The notes under the pieces are model-generated. The model was given only the letters and a program-made list of their open reading frames with translations, was not told the origin of the DNA and ran no database searches. From the NCBI RefSeq assembly GCF_010093535.1, contig NW_022985200.1:293871-357870 (forward strand): a DNA stretch of 64,000 bases. Reading direction: 5' to 3'. A program made the translations under genes and the position numbers. This document shows, piece after piece, positions 24,628 through 34,654 of the stretch (position 1 is its first letter; the number at the start of each line of letters is the position of its first letter). This DNA comes from Lindgomyces ingoldianus (Eukaryota > Ascomycota > Dothideomycetes > Pleosporales > Lindgomycetaceae).

Positions 24628-24962
24628 TATAATTAATACTTATAAAAATAAAAATTTAGAAGCATATAAATAGTTTACTAACTTTTATAGTTAAAGTGTT
24701 TAAAAAAGTTTTAAAAGAAGTAGTAATAATTATGCATAAGCTAGTATTAGTGTAATAAAAAATTACTAAGCTTTAAGCAGCTAATAAGGCTACTATATAA
24801 TATAAATTACATAAAAAAAAGTAAATTAAAGTAGAAAAAACTTTAATAATTTAAAAAAGCTTACACTTAATAGCTTTAAAAAAGTTTAAAGCACATAGTA
24901 ATAAAAAAAAAGGTAAAGAAATAAGTGTAAGCTAAAGTAGGTAAGCTATTCTAAAGATGCTA

Positions 24963-26062
24963 ACGTACTTTATAGGCGAGTTGCTCACACACCTAAGTTG
25001 CTTACTTTTGCCAAGACCCCACTAAACTACTCTTCCTACACTAATGCATTCCCCACAACACTACTTAGACGTGCTAAAAGAATGTTAGATATAGCTTACA
25101 CTCTAAGCTTTTAAATAAAACATAAAACTCTTAAAGAAATGTGCTATAGCTATATGCAAGGTCTTATAAAAAATAACAAATAACTATAGCGCTAGATAAC
25201 CTTTATAAGCTAATTCTACAGCTAAATTATAAAGGCTAGGCAATAAAAAAAAGCAGGTAATTATTAAGACTATACTTAAGCTATATGCGTAAGGAATTTC
25301 CTCTTAAATAGCATTTATAGCTAATATAGCTAATTCTTTGCGCGCTAAGCATAATCTAGGCTATGTTTACATAAACTAGCCTAGTATGTTTATAAAGCAT
25401 TATTTAGAGCTTAAAGTAAAGTTTTAAGCGCAAGTATAGTTAAAAGATATCTAGCTAATTATAAACTCTATCTTACTAAAGTTATACATGTTATTATTCT
25501 AGATACTATACTTAGCTTTAATATTCTTTATAAGGCTAAACCTGCTCTAAATTACTCTAGAACTTTTATAAAAAGCTCTCTTATAGTTATACTTACGCTT
25601 AAATGTTACTTTAAGCTCTAAATAACACTTTACAAACATACTAGGCTAGTTTATGCAAACATAGCCTAAATTACGCTTAGCGCGCAAAGAATTAGCTATA
25701 TTAGCTATAAATGCTATCTAAGGGGAAATTCCTTACGCATATAGCTTAAGTATAGTCTTAATAATTACCTGCTTCTTTTTATTACCTAGCTTCTATAATT
25801 TAGCTATAGAATTAGCTTGTAAAAGTTGTCTAGTGCTATAGTTATTTATTATCTTTTATAGAACCTTATATATAGCTATAGTATATTTTTTTAAGAGTTT
25901 TATGTCTTATTTAAAAGCTTAGAGTATAAGCTGTATCTAACATTCTTTTAGCGCGTCTAAGTAGTGTTGTGGGGAATGCATTAGTGTAGAAAGGGTGGTT
26001 TAGTAGGGTCTTAGCAAAAGTAAGCGACTCAGGTGTGTGAGCAACTCGCCCATGAAGTACGT
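24963..26062. mobile_element. Fold-back (inverted-repeat) derivative of family B, copy 2
   Basis: 1,100 bp with family B inverted ends and TA duplications (24961-24962, 26063-26064). Left arm about 24963-25437, right arm about 25445-26062; both are the transposase-N-terminal half of family B facing each other, and the DDE core is missing. It is the reverse-oriented counterpart of the element at 14377-20507 once nested insertions are removed (about 1.1 kb). It probably moved using family B transposase. Confidence 0.85.
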
Positions 26063-26400
26063 TATAAATAGTGCAATTAGACTAGGTATAACACATAAAT
26101 GTATAAGTAAAAAGTAGAAGTAGTATCTAAATAATATTCTAGGCTATACTATACTATATAGTGCTAGAGCAGGTTGTTATAGGCTATAATAGAGTTTATT
26201 AGAGTAGAGTCTTAGCAAAAGTAAGTAACGTAGGTGTGTAAGCAACTTGCCTGTAAAGTATGTTACTTAAAATAATAATATTATTTTTACTATAAATACT
26301 ACTAAGTATTTTTGTTATAACCCTACTATATTAACTCTTTAAGGTTAAAAAAAGTAGTTAAACTTTTTTATATTATCTACTTTTTTTTTCTAAAGTTATA

Positions 26401-28266
26401 ACGTACTTCATAGGCGAGTTGCTCACACACCCAAGTCGCTTACTTTTGCTAAGACCCCACCCTAACAAACTCTATTATAGCCTATAACAACCTGCTCTAG
26501 CACTATATAGTACAGTACAGCCTAGAATATTATTTAGATACTACTTCTGCTTCTTGCTTACACATTTGCGCGTTATGCCTAGTCTAATTGCACTATTTAT
26601 AGCGCCTTTAGGATAGCTTACCTACTTTAGCTTACACCTGCTTCTTTACCTTCTTTCTATTACTACGCGCCTTAAACTTCTTTAAAGCTGTTAAGCACAG
26701 GCCTTTTTAAATTATTAAAGTTTTTTTTACTTTAATCTACTTTCTTTTATGTAATTTATGTTACATAGTAGCCTTATTAGCTACTTAAAGCTTAGTAATT
26801 TCCTGTTACACTAACACTAGCTTATATATAATTATTACTACTCTTTTTAAAACCTTTTTAAACACTTTAACTATAAAAGTTAGTAAACTATTTATATACT
26901 TTTAAATTTTTATTTTTATAAGTATTAATTATAACTTAAGTTCTAAGGTATTACTTAAAGTTTATAACTACTAGGGCTTGTTATATATAAGTAGTAGTAG
27001 TAATAAAGTGCATAACTTTACATTAAGGCCTATTATAACTTATTATAAGTTAAAAGAAACTAATCTAGCGCCTTAAAACCCTTTTTAGATATTACTAAAA
27101 GTAATTATAGTATTATAAGCTACTTTAAAGCATAGTAAAAACTTTATTTTTATAATATAAGTAATCTAGTTATATATAAAGTTTTTAGCTTAGCACTTAT
27201 ACACCTTCTTTAAAGGAGTAAAACAACCTATATTAAGTAGCTATAAAAAGTGTAATAAGTAAAAAAGTATATAAATAGTAATAATTTTATTATCTTTATA
27301 GTATTACTAAAAATAAAGTAAGTTATAGCTTTTATAGCTATTAATAACTAGCAGATAGTAGCTACTAATAGTACACTTTTTTATATGCGCGTTAAAGTGC
27401 TTTAACTAGTCTAGACTAAGCTAATTAGTAGTCTAGCTGCGCTTAAAAATTATAATAACTTAATTTTAAAGTAAATTTTCTTTTTTATACTAGTTTAAAA
27501 AGTAGTTACTACCCTAAAAAATAATAAAAAGCAAAATAGCCTACTTTTTAGCATTAATACTCTAGATAGCTGTTGTCTACTTTTAGTTACCTAGCTAGAC
27601 TGCTTTTAGCTATTCTTATCTCTTTAAACTTATAATAACTACTCTAGTAGATATTTAGCCTATTATAAACTTTATTTTATTAAAGTTGTATATGTTATTA
27701 TCTTAAATGCTATACTTAGCTTTAATATTTTTTATAAAGTTAAACTAGCTTTAAATTACTATAAAATTTTTATAAAAAGCTTTTTTATAGTTATACTTAC
27801 ACTTAAACTTTACTTTAAGCTTTAAGTAACACTTAATAAATATATTAAGCTAGTTTATGCTAATATAGCCTATATTATACTTAGCGTGTAAAGAATTAGC
27901 TATATTAGCTATAGCTGCTAGCTAAAGAGGAAATCCTTACATATCTAGCTTAAGTATGTGCTAAATAATTACTTACTTTTTATTATTATCTAGCTTTTAT
28001 AAGTTAGCTGTATAATTAGCTTAAAAAAGTTGTCTAGCATATTAGTTACTTATTATCTTTTAAGAGACTCTGTAGATAGCTGTAGCATGTTAGTTAGAAA
28101 GTATTATGTCTTATTTAAAAGCCTAAAGCATAAGCTACATCTAACATTCTTTTAACACGTTTAAGTAGTGTTATTAGAAATGCATTAGTGTAAAAAGAGT
28201 AGTGTAGTAGGGTCTTAGTAAAAGTAAGCAACTTAGGTGTGTGAGCAACTTGCCTATAAAGTACGT
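26401..28266 (-). mobile_element. Fot1/pogo-like DNA transposon, family B copy 3
   Basis: A 1,866 bp uninterrupted element with TA on both sides (26399-26400, 28267-28268) and family B ends carrying paired GAGT(C/T)GCT(C/T)AC boxes. It is collinear over its whole length with the copy at 11655-13521. The minus-strand transposase remnant is inactivated by numerous RIP-type stop codons. It is the last element before the euchromatic gene region. Confidence 0.88.
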
Positions 28267-28268
28267 TA

Positions 28269-29037
28269 AAGAGCCTCTTAAAGAAATAGTATACTGTCTA
28301 GCTTTTATTTAATTAATGTTTACTACTAATTTACTTTTATAATAGCTCTACTACATCTTTAAAAGTTGCACTAGTAGCACTAAGGTATACACTTTACTTT
28401 ATATACTTATAATAGCTATTTTAATATAATAAGTTTTTTATTATTAATAGATATAAATATTACTTAGTAAAAAAAAATTATTACTTTTTTAGTATAAAAA
28501 GTAGACCTATGTTAGCAACTTTAAGATCTCTTATAAAAAAAAAGTTAAGCATTATTAAGCAAGAACTAGTAGTAAATAGGTAAATGTTACTCTTAATAGT
28601 GCTTTAATAGTGTTGCATTAGTGTTTAGCAGAAGTAAGACAGGTGCAGGACTGGTCCTAGACTTAATAATTATAAAAAGTTGTGTAATATTTAATTTAAA
28701 ACTAGATAGGGAGCTTTTATACACTAACTCTAGTTGTTCTTAGGCTAAGATGCACCAGTCACGACTTAAGCAGGGGGCATCGGAGCTCGTCGGGCTGGTG
28801 CAATGCCGAGCCTCCGATGGTGCACCTTTGGCGTTTTATCTCACACGGAAGAGTAGAACGATCCTGTGAACCGTTATCGATAAACATATCACGGATAAGT
28901 GCATCTGGCGGGAACAACGTGTCAGTGAAACCGCCTCCAACGCTGTCCGCACAAGGTCACAAGACGACCTGGGCGTACATTTCTACTCTAAAACTATTCT
29001 CCCCTCCTGACCAGAACAGTTTATGCTCATCGTTAAA
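28269..29037. other. Border between RIP-mutated repeats and gene space; dom34 upstream region
   Basis: From 28269 to about 28690 the DNA is still AT-rich and gene-free. From about 28745 on it has balanced composition. GATGCACCAG at 28749 and CTGGTGCA near 28794 form an inverted pair just inside the border. The last ~240 bp before the dom34 start presumably hold its promoter; no clear TATA box is seen. Confidence 0.6.
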
Positions 29038-30313
29038 ATGCGCCTCCTCAAGTCGCAAATAGACCAGAAGCATGGCTCAGGCTTTGCAACCCTCCTACCA
29101 GAGGAGCCTGAGGATATGGTAACCTTTCTGTCTTCATATTTCCATATAAATTCATTCTGACAACAACATTCAGTGGCACGCCTACAACATAATCCAACCC
29201 TCAGACCGTCTCCGCGCCCGCGCCATCCGACGCGTCACAAAGACCTCAGATAGCGGTTCTGTCGCTTCCACGCGCATTACCATGGATCTCACGATCTCAG
29301 TAATCTCGACTGATTTCGACATTGGCAGCGGCCAACTGCATGTCGCAGGCAAGGTCGCTTCCGAAAACGAGCACGTCAAGCTCGGTTCACATCACACCCT
29401 CGACCTTGAACTGCAGCGAAAATTCACATTAGAAAAGGGTAATGGCTGGGATTCAGTAGCTCTGGGGTTACTGCGAGAGGCGTGTGATTCTGAGAAGCGT
29501 GCAGAGTTATGGGCGGTAGTAATGGGTGAAGGAATAGCGAATATTTGCGTAATCACAGAACACCAAACCATCCTTCGTCAACGCATTGAGGTCCCTGTCC
29601 CGCGGAAACGGAAAGGCGTAATAGACGGACACAACAAAGCCATGGACAAATTTTTCAGTACCACGCTCTCGACTCTCCTCCGCCATCTCGACCTTGCCAA
29701 CTCATCACCCCAAACGGACAAGACCGTGCCCTTGCTCCTCGCAAGCCCAGGTTTCCTTGCGCAGACATTTCTATCATATCTCAAGGGCGAGGCAATCCGG
29801 ACAACGAATAAACCATTACTAGCCATAATACCGAGCATAATGGTCGCGCATTCCTCGTCTCCACATGTACACTCTTTGTCAGAGGTCTTGGCTTCACCAG
29901 CTATTAGATCGACGTTGTCCGACACGAAATACGCACGAGAAACAGCACTCATGGACAGATTCCATTCACTTCTTAGACAAGACGATGGTCGCGCGTGGTA
30001 TGGACCTAAAGAAGTTGAGCAGGCGGTAGAGAAGGGCGCCGTAGGCAGAGGAGGCGGCGTACTGTTAATCTCAAATGCCTTATTCCGTGCTCAGAATGTA
30101 GCAGAAAGAAAGCGTTGGGTGGGATTAGTAGATCGGGTAAGGGAAGTTGAAGGCGGAGAGGTCCGAGTATTGAGCTCGTTGCACGAGAGCGGAAAGCGGT
30201 TAGAGGGGCTAGGGAACATCGCTGCTATCCTTACCTTTCCCCTAGAAGATCTGGATGAGGAGGAAGAAGGGATAGGAGGTGGACAGGACGATGATGCGGA
30301 TATGGTGATCTAA
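29038..30313 (+). CDS. dom34: Dom34/pelota, ribosome rescue factor
   Basis: Dom34/Pelota is an eRF1-like protein that, with Hbs1, enters the empty A site of stalled ribosomes and splits them in no-go and non-stop mRNA decay. The model is exon 29038-29118, a 55 bp intron 29119-29173, and exon 29174-30313, giving 406 aa. The start ATG at 29038 was chosen because the first exon yields the conserved N-terminus ending in PEEPEDM, which continues as WHAYNIIQPSD after splicing. Later hallmarks are the HTLDLELQRKFTL strand, the IPRKRKG-like VPRKRKG loop and the eRF1 domains 2 and 3. The GGQ motif of eRF1 is absent, as expected for this family. The C-terminus is acidic (DLDEEEEG). The length is near that of yeast Dom34 (386 aa). 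Confidence 0.95.
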
Positions 30314-30458
30314 GAAAGGGAGGTCCTTTTCCAAAACAGCGATATGAAGCTCATAATATCTTTTGGATTCCATTCGATGCACACTAGTAGCCACACCCTA
30401 AAAGAAGTAAACATTATTGGGTATCCAACGCCTCGAGATAATAAATGTGACTGTTCCC

Positions 30459-32345
30459 TCATACAACGATTGGAGGGGAAGACCATATTGTCTCATCGCT
30501 ATTCAACATTGCGGTAACATCTTGAGTGGAAAGTCCGAACTCGCTGAATGAACCAAGAGACTTTGGTGAGTGACTTTTTATAGGAGCAATGCCTGGTTTC
30601 GATTGTTGGAAGGCTGGCTTCTTTATTAGAGATTTTATAGCGGCGTCGGAGGAAGGTTTGCGCTTGAGCGTGAGCTGCTTCGGGGGCGCTAGTGCTGGAG
30701 GCATTGCAGACTTGGGTTTCAAGTCCTGGGAAGGTCGTGATGGAGAAAACGTCGATGTTTGCACATTGGACCTTCCATTAAGCCACGGGAGTCTTCTGGG
30801 CGACTTCTTATGGGACATTGAAGGTGGGATTTGAAGTGGACTGTGCGGTTTAGTGTCCTCTAGATCGGATAGAGAGAAATCTAACTCTTGAGTGGAAAAC
30901 AACATTATTGAATTAGCATGGGTGGCATGCTTGTCCTGCAAAACCGTATTATCTGAAGATAGCTCTCGGGCAATTTGCGTCTGGCTATCAAGGAAATCAT
31001 CCCAACCATCTGGAAAAAGAGGGGTAACCAGGGTATCTGGTTTATGTGGTGCTGGAGAGTCCATTATTCTGGATGCAGGGAGCCTGGGTAGTTTAAAACT
31101 TGCACTTAGGTCCGACAATGGCATGGCTTTTGATATTGGCTTTGCAGACTTGAAGCTTCTCAGTGGTCTGGTAGTGCGCCCTAGGACTGAAGGCATCCTG
31201 AATCCATCCTGAAGTGTATTTCGGGGAGTGGGTTGGTAATCGACGTCGGTAGATACTCGTATGGGAAATTGCTTCCTTTGGAAGGAATAGTGGGCCTCAT
31301 TACGATACTTTGCGGAAAATGGAACTCGCGTTAGAACCGCGTTAGAACCCTCCAATTGACCATCCAGTACAATGCATTCTAATCTCTCCGTTTCAACTCT
31401 TAAGATGCGCAACTGACTGCTTTTCAACAGTTTGCTAGTGGTGTTGAGGTCTCGGAGGAGCGTCACAGTACACCCCGCTTTGATGCGCAGTCTATGGGGC
31501 GGCAGTGGGGTAGGGTTCAACTTATGTAGGAGAGATGGTGCCGGGTTCCAATAGGAAAGGTTCGTGGAAATATCTTGCGAGAGTAGCTCGATCAACGGAC
31601 CGGGGAGCCCTCCAAGGGCATCGTCGATAGTCTTGTTAATAGGACCGTGTAATCGTAGGAAGTCCACGTCTTCCTTGGGAGTAACCGGCTTGAAAGATTT
31701 AGAGACCGGACTCTTTGGTGTTGGGGGTTGTGGGTCGGGAACTAACTCCAGCATTCCCTCAACAGTATCCGACATAGCTAGATCATGCGCTTCAAGCAGC
31801 ACGTCGTCATCCAAATCATCATCAATCCACTGGTCGCCGCTCGACTGCTTATCTAAAACGGACAAATCTAACTCGGCATCGTCGCCATCACTATTGTCCA
31901 AGGGCTCCTTCTCCATCGTGTCCGTAACTTGCTCCAGCTTCTTCCGAAACCCCTCCTCCTCCCTCTTCTCCTCTTTGTCCCTACTCCGGAGCCCCAAGAA
32001 AGCCTCCATGCCGTTCCTCATCTTCTTCTGTGTGTGACTGTATCCGATCAACTGCGTCGCCAATCCCATTCCTAATTGCTTCCTTGCCTGCCTCTCCTTC
32101 CGTTCCCTCTCTTCGCGTTTGGTTTTCGCGGTTTTTCGCCTCTCTTCTTGCTCTCGGGCTTTCGTGGCGCGTTGATCAAGTTTGAGGGCGCGCTCTAGCT
32201 GGCGCTGTTCGGCTTCGGAGAATCGTGGGCCATGCCTCTTGTATTCCTTCTTGACTTCGCGCGAGGTTTGAGCGATGTGGGTCGGCAGGGCAGCCATGAT
32301 GGGCGCGTCGCACGATGGAATGGGGGTTGGTGTTGAGAAATGCAC
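30459..32345 (-). CDS. Unknown basic/disordered protein with PIF1-type 2B-like segment
   Basis: A single-exon 628 aa frame; a second in-frame Met at residue 17 is an alternative start. Residues about 40-90 are a highly charged, probably helical K/R/E stretch. Residues 150-195 are strongly acidic. The C-terminal 230 residues are Ser/Pro-rich and look disordered. Residues about 235-366 resemble the 2B (SH3-like) domain found in the C-terminal part of PIF1 and Helitron helicases, with matches to LP.H.L(R/K).K.G....LLR(N/D)L and F.(R/Q)RKQFP(I/V)R. Walker A, Walker B and the later INK.QGQ helicase motif are all absent. Function is unknown; a role in DNA metabolism is only a guess. It is transcribed divergently from the SDR gene at 33020. 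Confidence 0.8.
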   Translation of the reverse strand: MHFSTPTPIPSCDAPIMAALPTHIAQTSREVKKEYKRHGPRFSEAEQRQLERALKLDQRATKAREQEERRKTAKTKREERERKERQARKQLGMGLATQLIGYSHTQKKMRNGMEAFLGLRSRDKEEKREEEGFRKKLEQVTDTMEKEPLDNSDGDDAELDLSVLDKQSSGDQWIDDDLDDDVLLEAHDLAMSDTVEGMLELVPDPQPPTPKSPVSKSFKPVTPKEDVDFLRLHGPINKTIDDALGGLPGPLIELLSQDISTNLSYWNPAPSLLHKLNPTPLPPHRLRIKAGCTVTLLRDLNTTSKLLKSSQLRILRVETERLECIVLDGQLEGSNAVLTRVPFSAKYRNEAHYSFQRKQFPIRVSTDVDYQPTPRNTLQDGFRMPSVLGRTTRPLRSFKSAKPISKAMPLSDLSASFKLPRLPASRIMDSPAPHKPDTLVTPLFPDGWDDFLDSQTQIARELSSDNTVLQDKHATHANSIMLFSTQELDFSLSDLEDTKPHSPLQIPPSMSHKKSPRRLPWLNGRSNVQTSTFSPSRPSQDLKPKSAMPPALAPPKQLTLKRKPSSDAAIKSLIKKPAFQQSKPGIAPIKSHSPKSLGSFSEFGLSTQDVTAMLNSDETIWSSPPIVV

Positions 32346-33019
32346 CGCAGAGCGGGTATTGAGTCACCGGAGGCCTGTGCGACCCGTTGGCGGTTAGTCT
32401 CGAAAATGACGCGGAAGCACGTGGAAACCCCAGCGTGGACCCAGCCTCCTTCACCATCCTTCACTCCGAAGGATCATATCGTCGTGGCAACCTAGTATCC
32501 CGTCCTTGGTGTGTCTCGATATTCTATGAAGGGATAGAGTCCGCAGTTGTTGGCTACGGCCTCTTTCAATTTCGATATCACGAGTCTCCTCCACAAATGC
32601 CTCGGTCCCCTCGAAAGCCCCTGATTAGGTACCACCCAAGCTCCCAGGCCTCAAGCTTAACAAGGCTGGGCTGAAGCCAAGGCTGTGAAAGCCCGCTCAT
32701 GACTCGCGCTGGCAGTACTCCGCAGACCGACGACCCCGGGAAAGGTCATCCACCTCCCATTCGCCTTCGGATCTCAGGCTCTGCCCCACCTTCTCTCTTA
32801 GCCTCGCCAAAAGCAGAGTCTAGCATCAGAGTTAGCCAGGCAAGCGGTCGTCCCCGCAGTGGGAGCGGTGCAGCCAGAGCAACTTCCGCACTTGAAGCTG
32901 CCTATCCGAAAAGGTGCAGTTCGAAGCATGATTAAGAATGCATTTTGGTCCTCTCTCGGCAGGCACTGCTTCGCAAATACTTCATTTCTGCCTGGCTAAG
33001 CGGGGCTCAAGAAAATAGA
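32346..33019. promoter_or_regulatory. Divergent intergenic region
   Basis: 674 bp between the start codons of two genes transcribed in opposite directions. It presumably contains both promoters. No clear TATA box or binding site stood out. Short open frames here have no recognisable similarity. Confidence 0.5.
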
Positions 33020-33873
33020 ATGGCGTTCACTTTGAAAGGTGTTGCGTACATCACTGGCGCTGGATCTGGTGAGTCTGAGGTTCCGTAACCTTCCTCGTAG
33101 TGCCTCAGAAGTTGACACCTTCACGAGGCATCGGTCAGTTTGCAGCATATGCACTTGCTCGACAAGGCGTCCGATCTTTCGCCCTGCTCGACCGAAATCC
33201 CGTCACCTCTACCGTGACCGAGCTCAACAAGAAATACCCTGACATTTCCGTCAAGGAAATTCGACTCGATGTAGCAGATGAATCCGCTGTGAACGACAGC
33301 ATCCTGCAAACAGTCAAGGAGTTTGGCCGGATAGACTACGCTGTGAACAACGCCGGCATCGGGGGCACACTCAAGACCACAGACCAGGTCGATCTAGACG
33401 ACTTTCAGAGAGTTCTTGCTGTCAACACAACCGGAGTCTGGATGTGCCAGCGAGCCCAGATTCGGCAGATGCTGAAGCAGGAGAAACCTTCAGAATTTGA
33501 GCGCTCGTATCGCGGATCGATTGTAAACACGGCGTCAATGTACGGAACTCTCGCTCCTTCCCTGAATGTGCCCTCGACGGCATACTGCACGAGCAAACAT
33601 GCTGTGGTCGGATTGACGAGGGCGGACGCAATTGCATTTGCTCCGCAGGGCATCAAGATCAATGCAATCTGCCCGGGTTATGTTGCGACTCCCCTGATTG
33701 CGAGCAGCATGAACCAGAATGATGTCATGGAGAGGGAGCGAATGAAGATACCTCTCCAACGTCTGGCGAATATGGAGGAGATTGGCGACTCAATTGCTTT
33801 CTTGCACTCAGAAGCAAGCAGCTACATGGTGGGCGCTTCGTTGGTTGTTGATGGAGGCTTTACTATCCAGTAA
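33020..33873 (+). CDS. Short-chain dehydrogenase/reductase (classical SDR)
   Basis: NAD(P)-dependent oxidoreductase of the classical SDR family. Exon 33020-33068, intron 33069-33127 (59 bp), exon 33128-33873; 264 aa. The intron splits the cofactor motif: splicing restores TGAGSGIG at residues 12-19. NNAG is at residues 90-93, the catalytic Ser lies in the IVNTAS segment, and the active-site Y-x3-K is Y169/K173 (YCTSK). The acidic residue after the second strand (LLDRN) favours NAD over NADP. It ends in VDGGF as many 3-oxoacyl reductase-like SDRs do. The substrate cannot be told. It lies upstream of and in the same direction as the flavin monooxygenase gene, so it may act on the same substrate class. 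Confidence 0.9.
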
Positions 33874-34654
33874 GGAGAGGTGAACGGTGAAGGGGATGCT
33901 TAGTTAGGAATTAGAACTGTACAAAGTCGATTAACTAAAACCGAAGTGGAGTCTGCGCTAGAATGAATGCTCGATTCGTAAAGTAGCCTCCGCTGCCTCC
34001 CAGTCGAATCTTGACTCCATCAGATGCTCGTCGCCACTCCGGTAGTGACAAGTCTGGAAACGCCCAACCTACTATTCAGGGGACTTAGATTTGTCGTACG
34101 TCTGTTGAATCTCCTGATCATAGGCTGTTTTTTCGTGGCTCTACACTTTCAATGCGGCTCAGAAACGTGGTGGGGTGCACAACTAGACACGAATTTCTTA
34201 GTGCGGTACAGCGGAAATGCTTTACCTTCGCAAAATGCAGTACGAATAAGGAATCCTTCATTCGGCTACGTCCACGAATCGTGCATCTTTCCCCGGATAT
34301 TGTCCCTGGCCCGGCTGTTACAGCCCACAAGCTGACTCGTGTTATAAGGCATTTGGATTTTGCATGACTCCCTTGGGTAGACAGAGAGAGCTACGATATA
34401 AAGGTCTTTTTGGGAGCTTCACCTGCAGCTTATCGTTCGTGTTTCTCTGCTTGCTATCTACTCTCCCCTCTGTTCCCGCTAGCCAGTATATTGCGTGAGT
34501 TAGGACGATCAGCACACTTTGCTCCGCCTATTGATTCGGTAGTTGCTCTTCAGGCTCTCGCACCTGCACAAGACATCCATCTTTGTTGAGTATCTTTTCC
34601 CTGATTGCTTTCTTGCTTTCGCTCGAGCATATCAATTCTATAGCCCTTTGCACA
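33874..34654. other. Intergenic region upstream of the monooxygenase gene
   Basis: No gene seen. It includes the 3' end of the SDR transcript, a TATA-like box near 34397 (listed separately) and a pyrimidine-rich leader around 34440-34490. Confidence 0.55.
34397..34402 (+). promoter_or_regulatory. TATA-like box of the monooxygenase gene
   Basis: TATAAA sits about 255 bp before the proposed start codon, followed by a CT-rich stretch typical of fungal transcription start regions. Positional evidence only. Confidence 0.45.

Larger units (their letters stand above)
21448..26263 (+). mobile_element. Fot1/pogo-like DNA transposon, family B copy 2, with two nested transposons
   Basis: Family B ends ACGTACTTTACAGG (21448) and a mutated GTATGT (26263) between TA duplications (21446-21447, 26264-26265). 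The body is split by a family A element at 22780-24627 and by the fold-back element at 24963-26062. The three remaining pieces join collinearly and sum to about 1,864 bp, the size of the intact family B copies. The dead transposase runs on the plus strand: N-terminus near 21830, C-terminal zinc-knuckle region split by the fold-back insertion (resuming at 26065). Confidence 0.86.

Noticed and set aside
29578..29952. 124-codon minus-strand frame
   Set aside because: Antisense shadow of dom34, whose protein conservation is unambiguous.
31564..32037. 157-codon plus-strand Ser-rich frame
   Set aside because: Complement of the acidic Asp/Glu-rich part of the minus-strand gene 30459-32345; Ser runs are an artefact of reading GAT/GAG complements.
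32387..32935. Plus-strand frames of 95 and 78 codons in the divergent region
   Set aside because: No motifs, no splice continuation, and position between two promoters.
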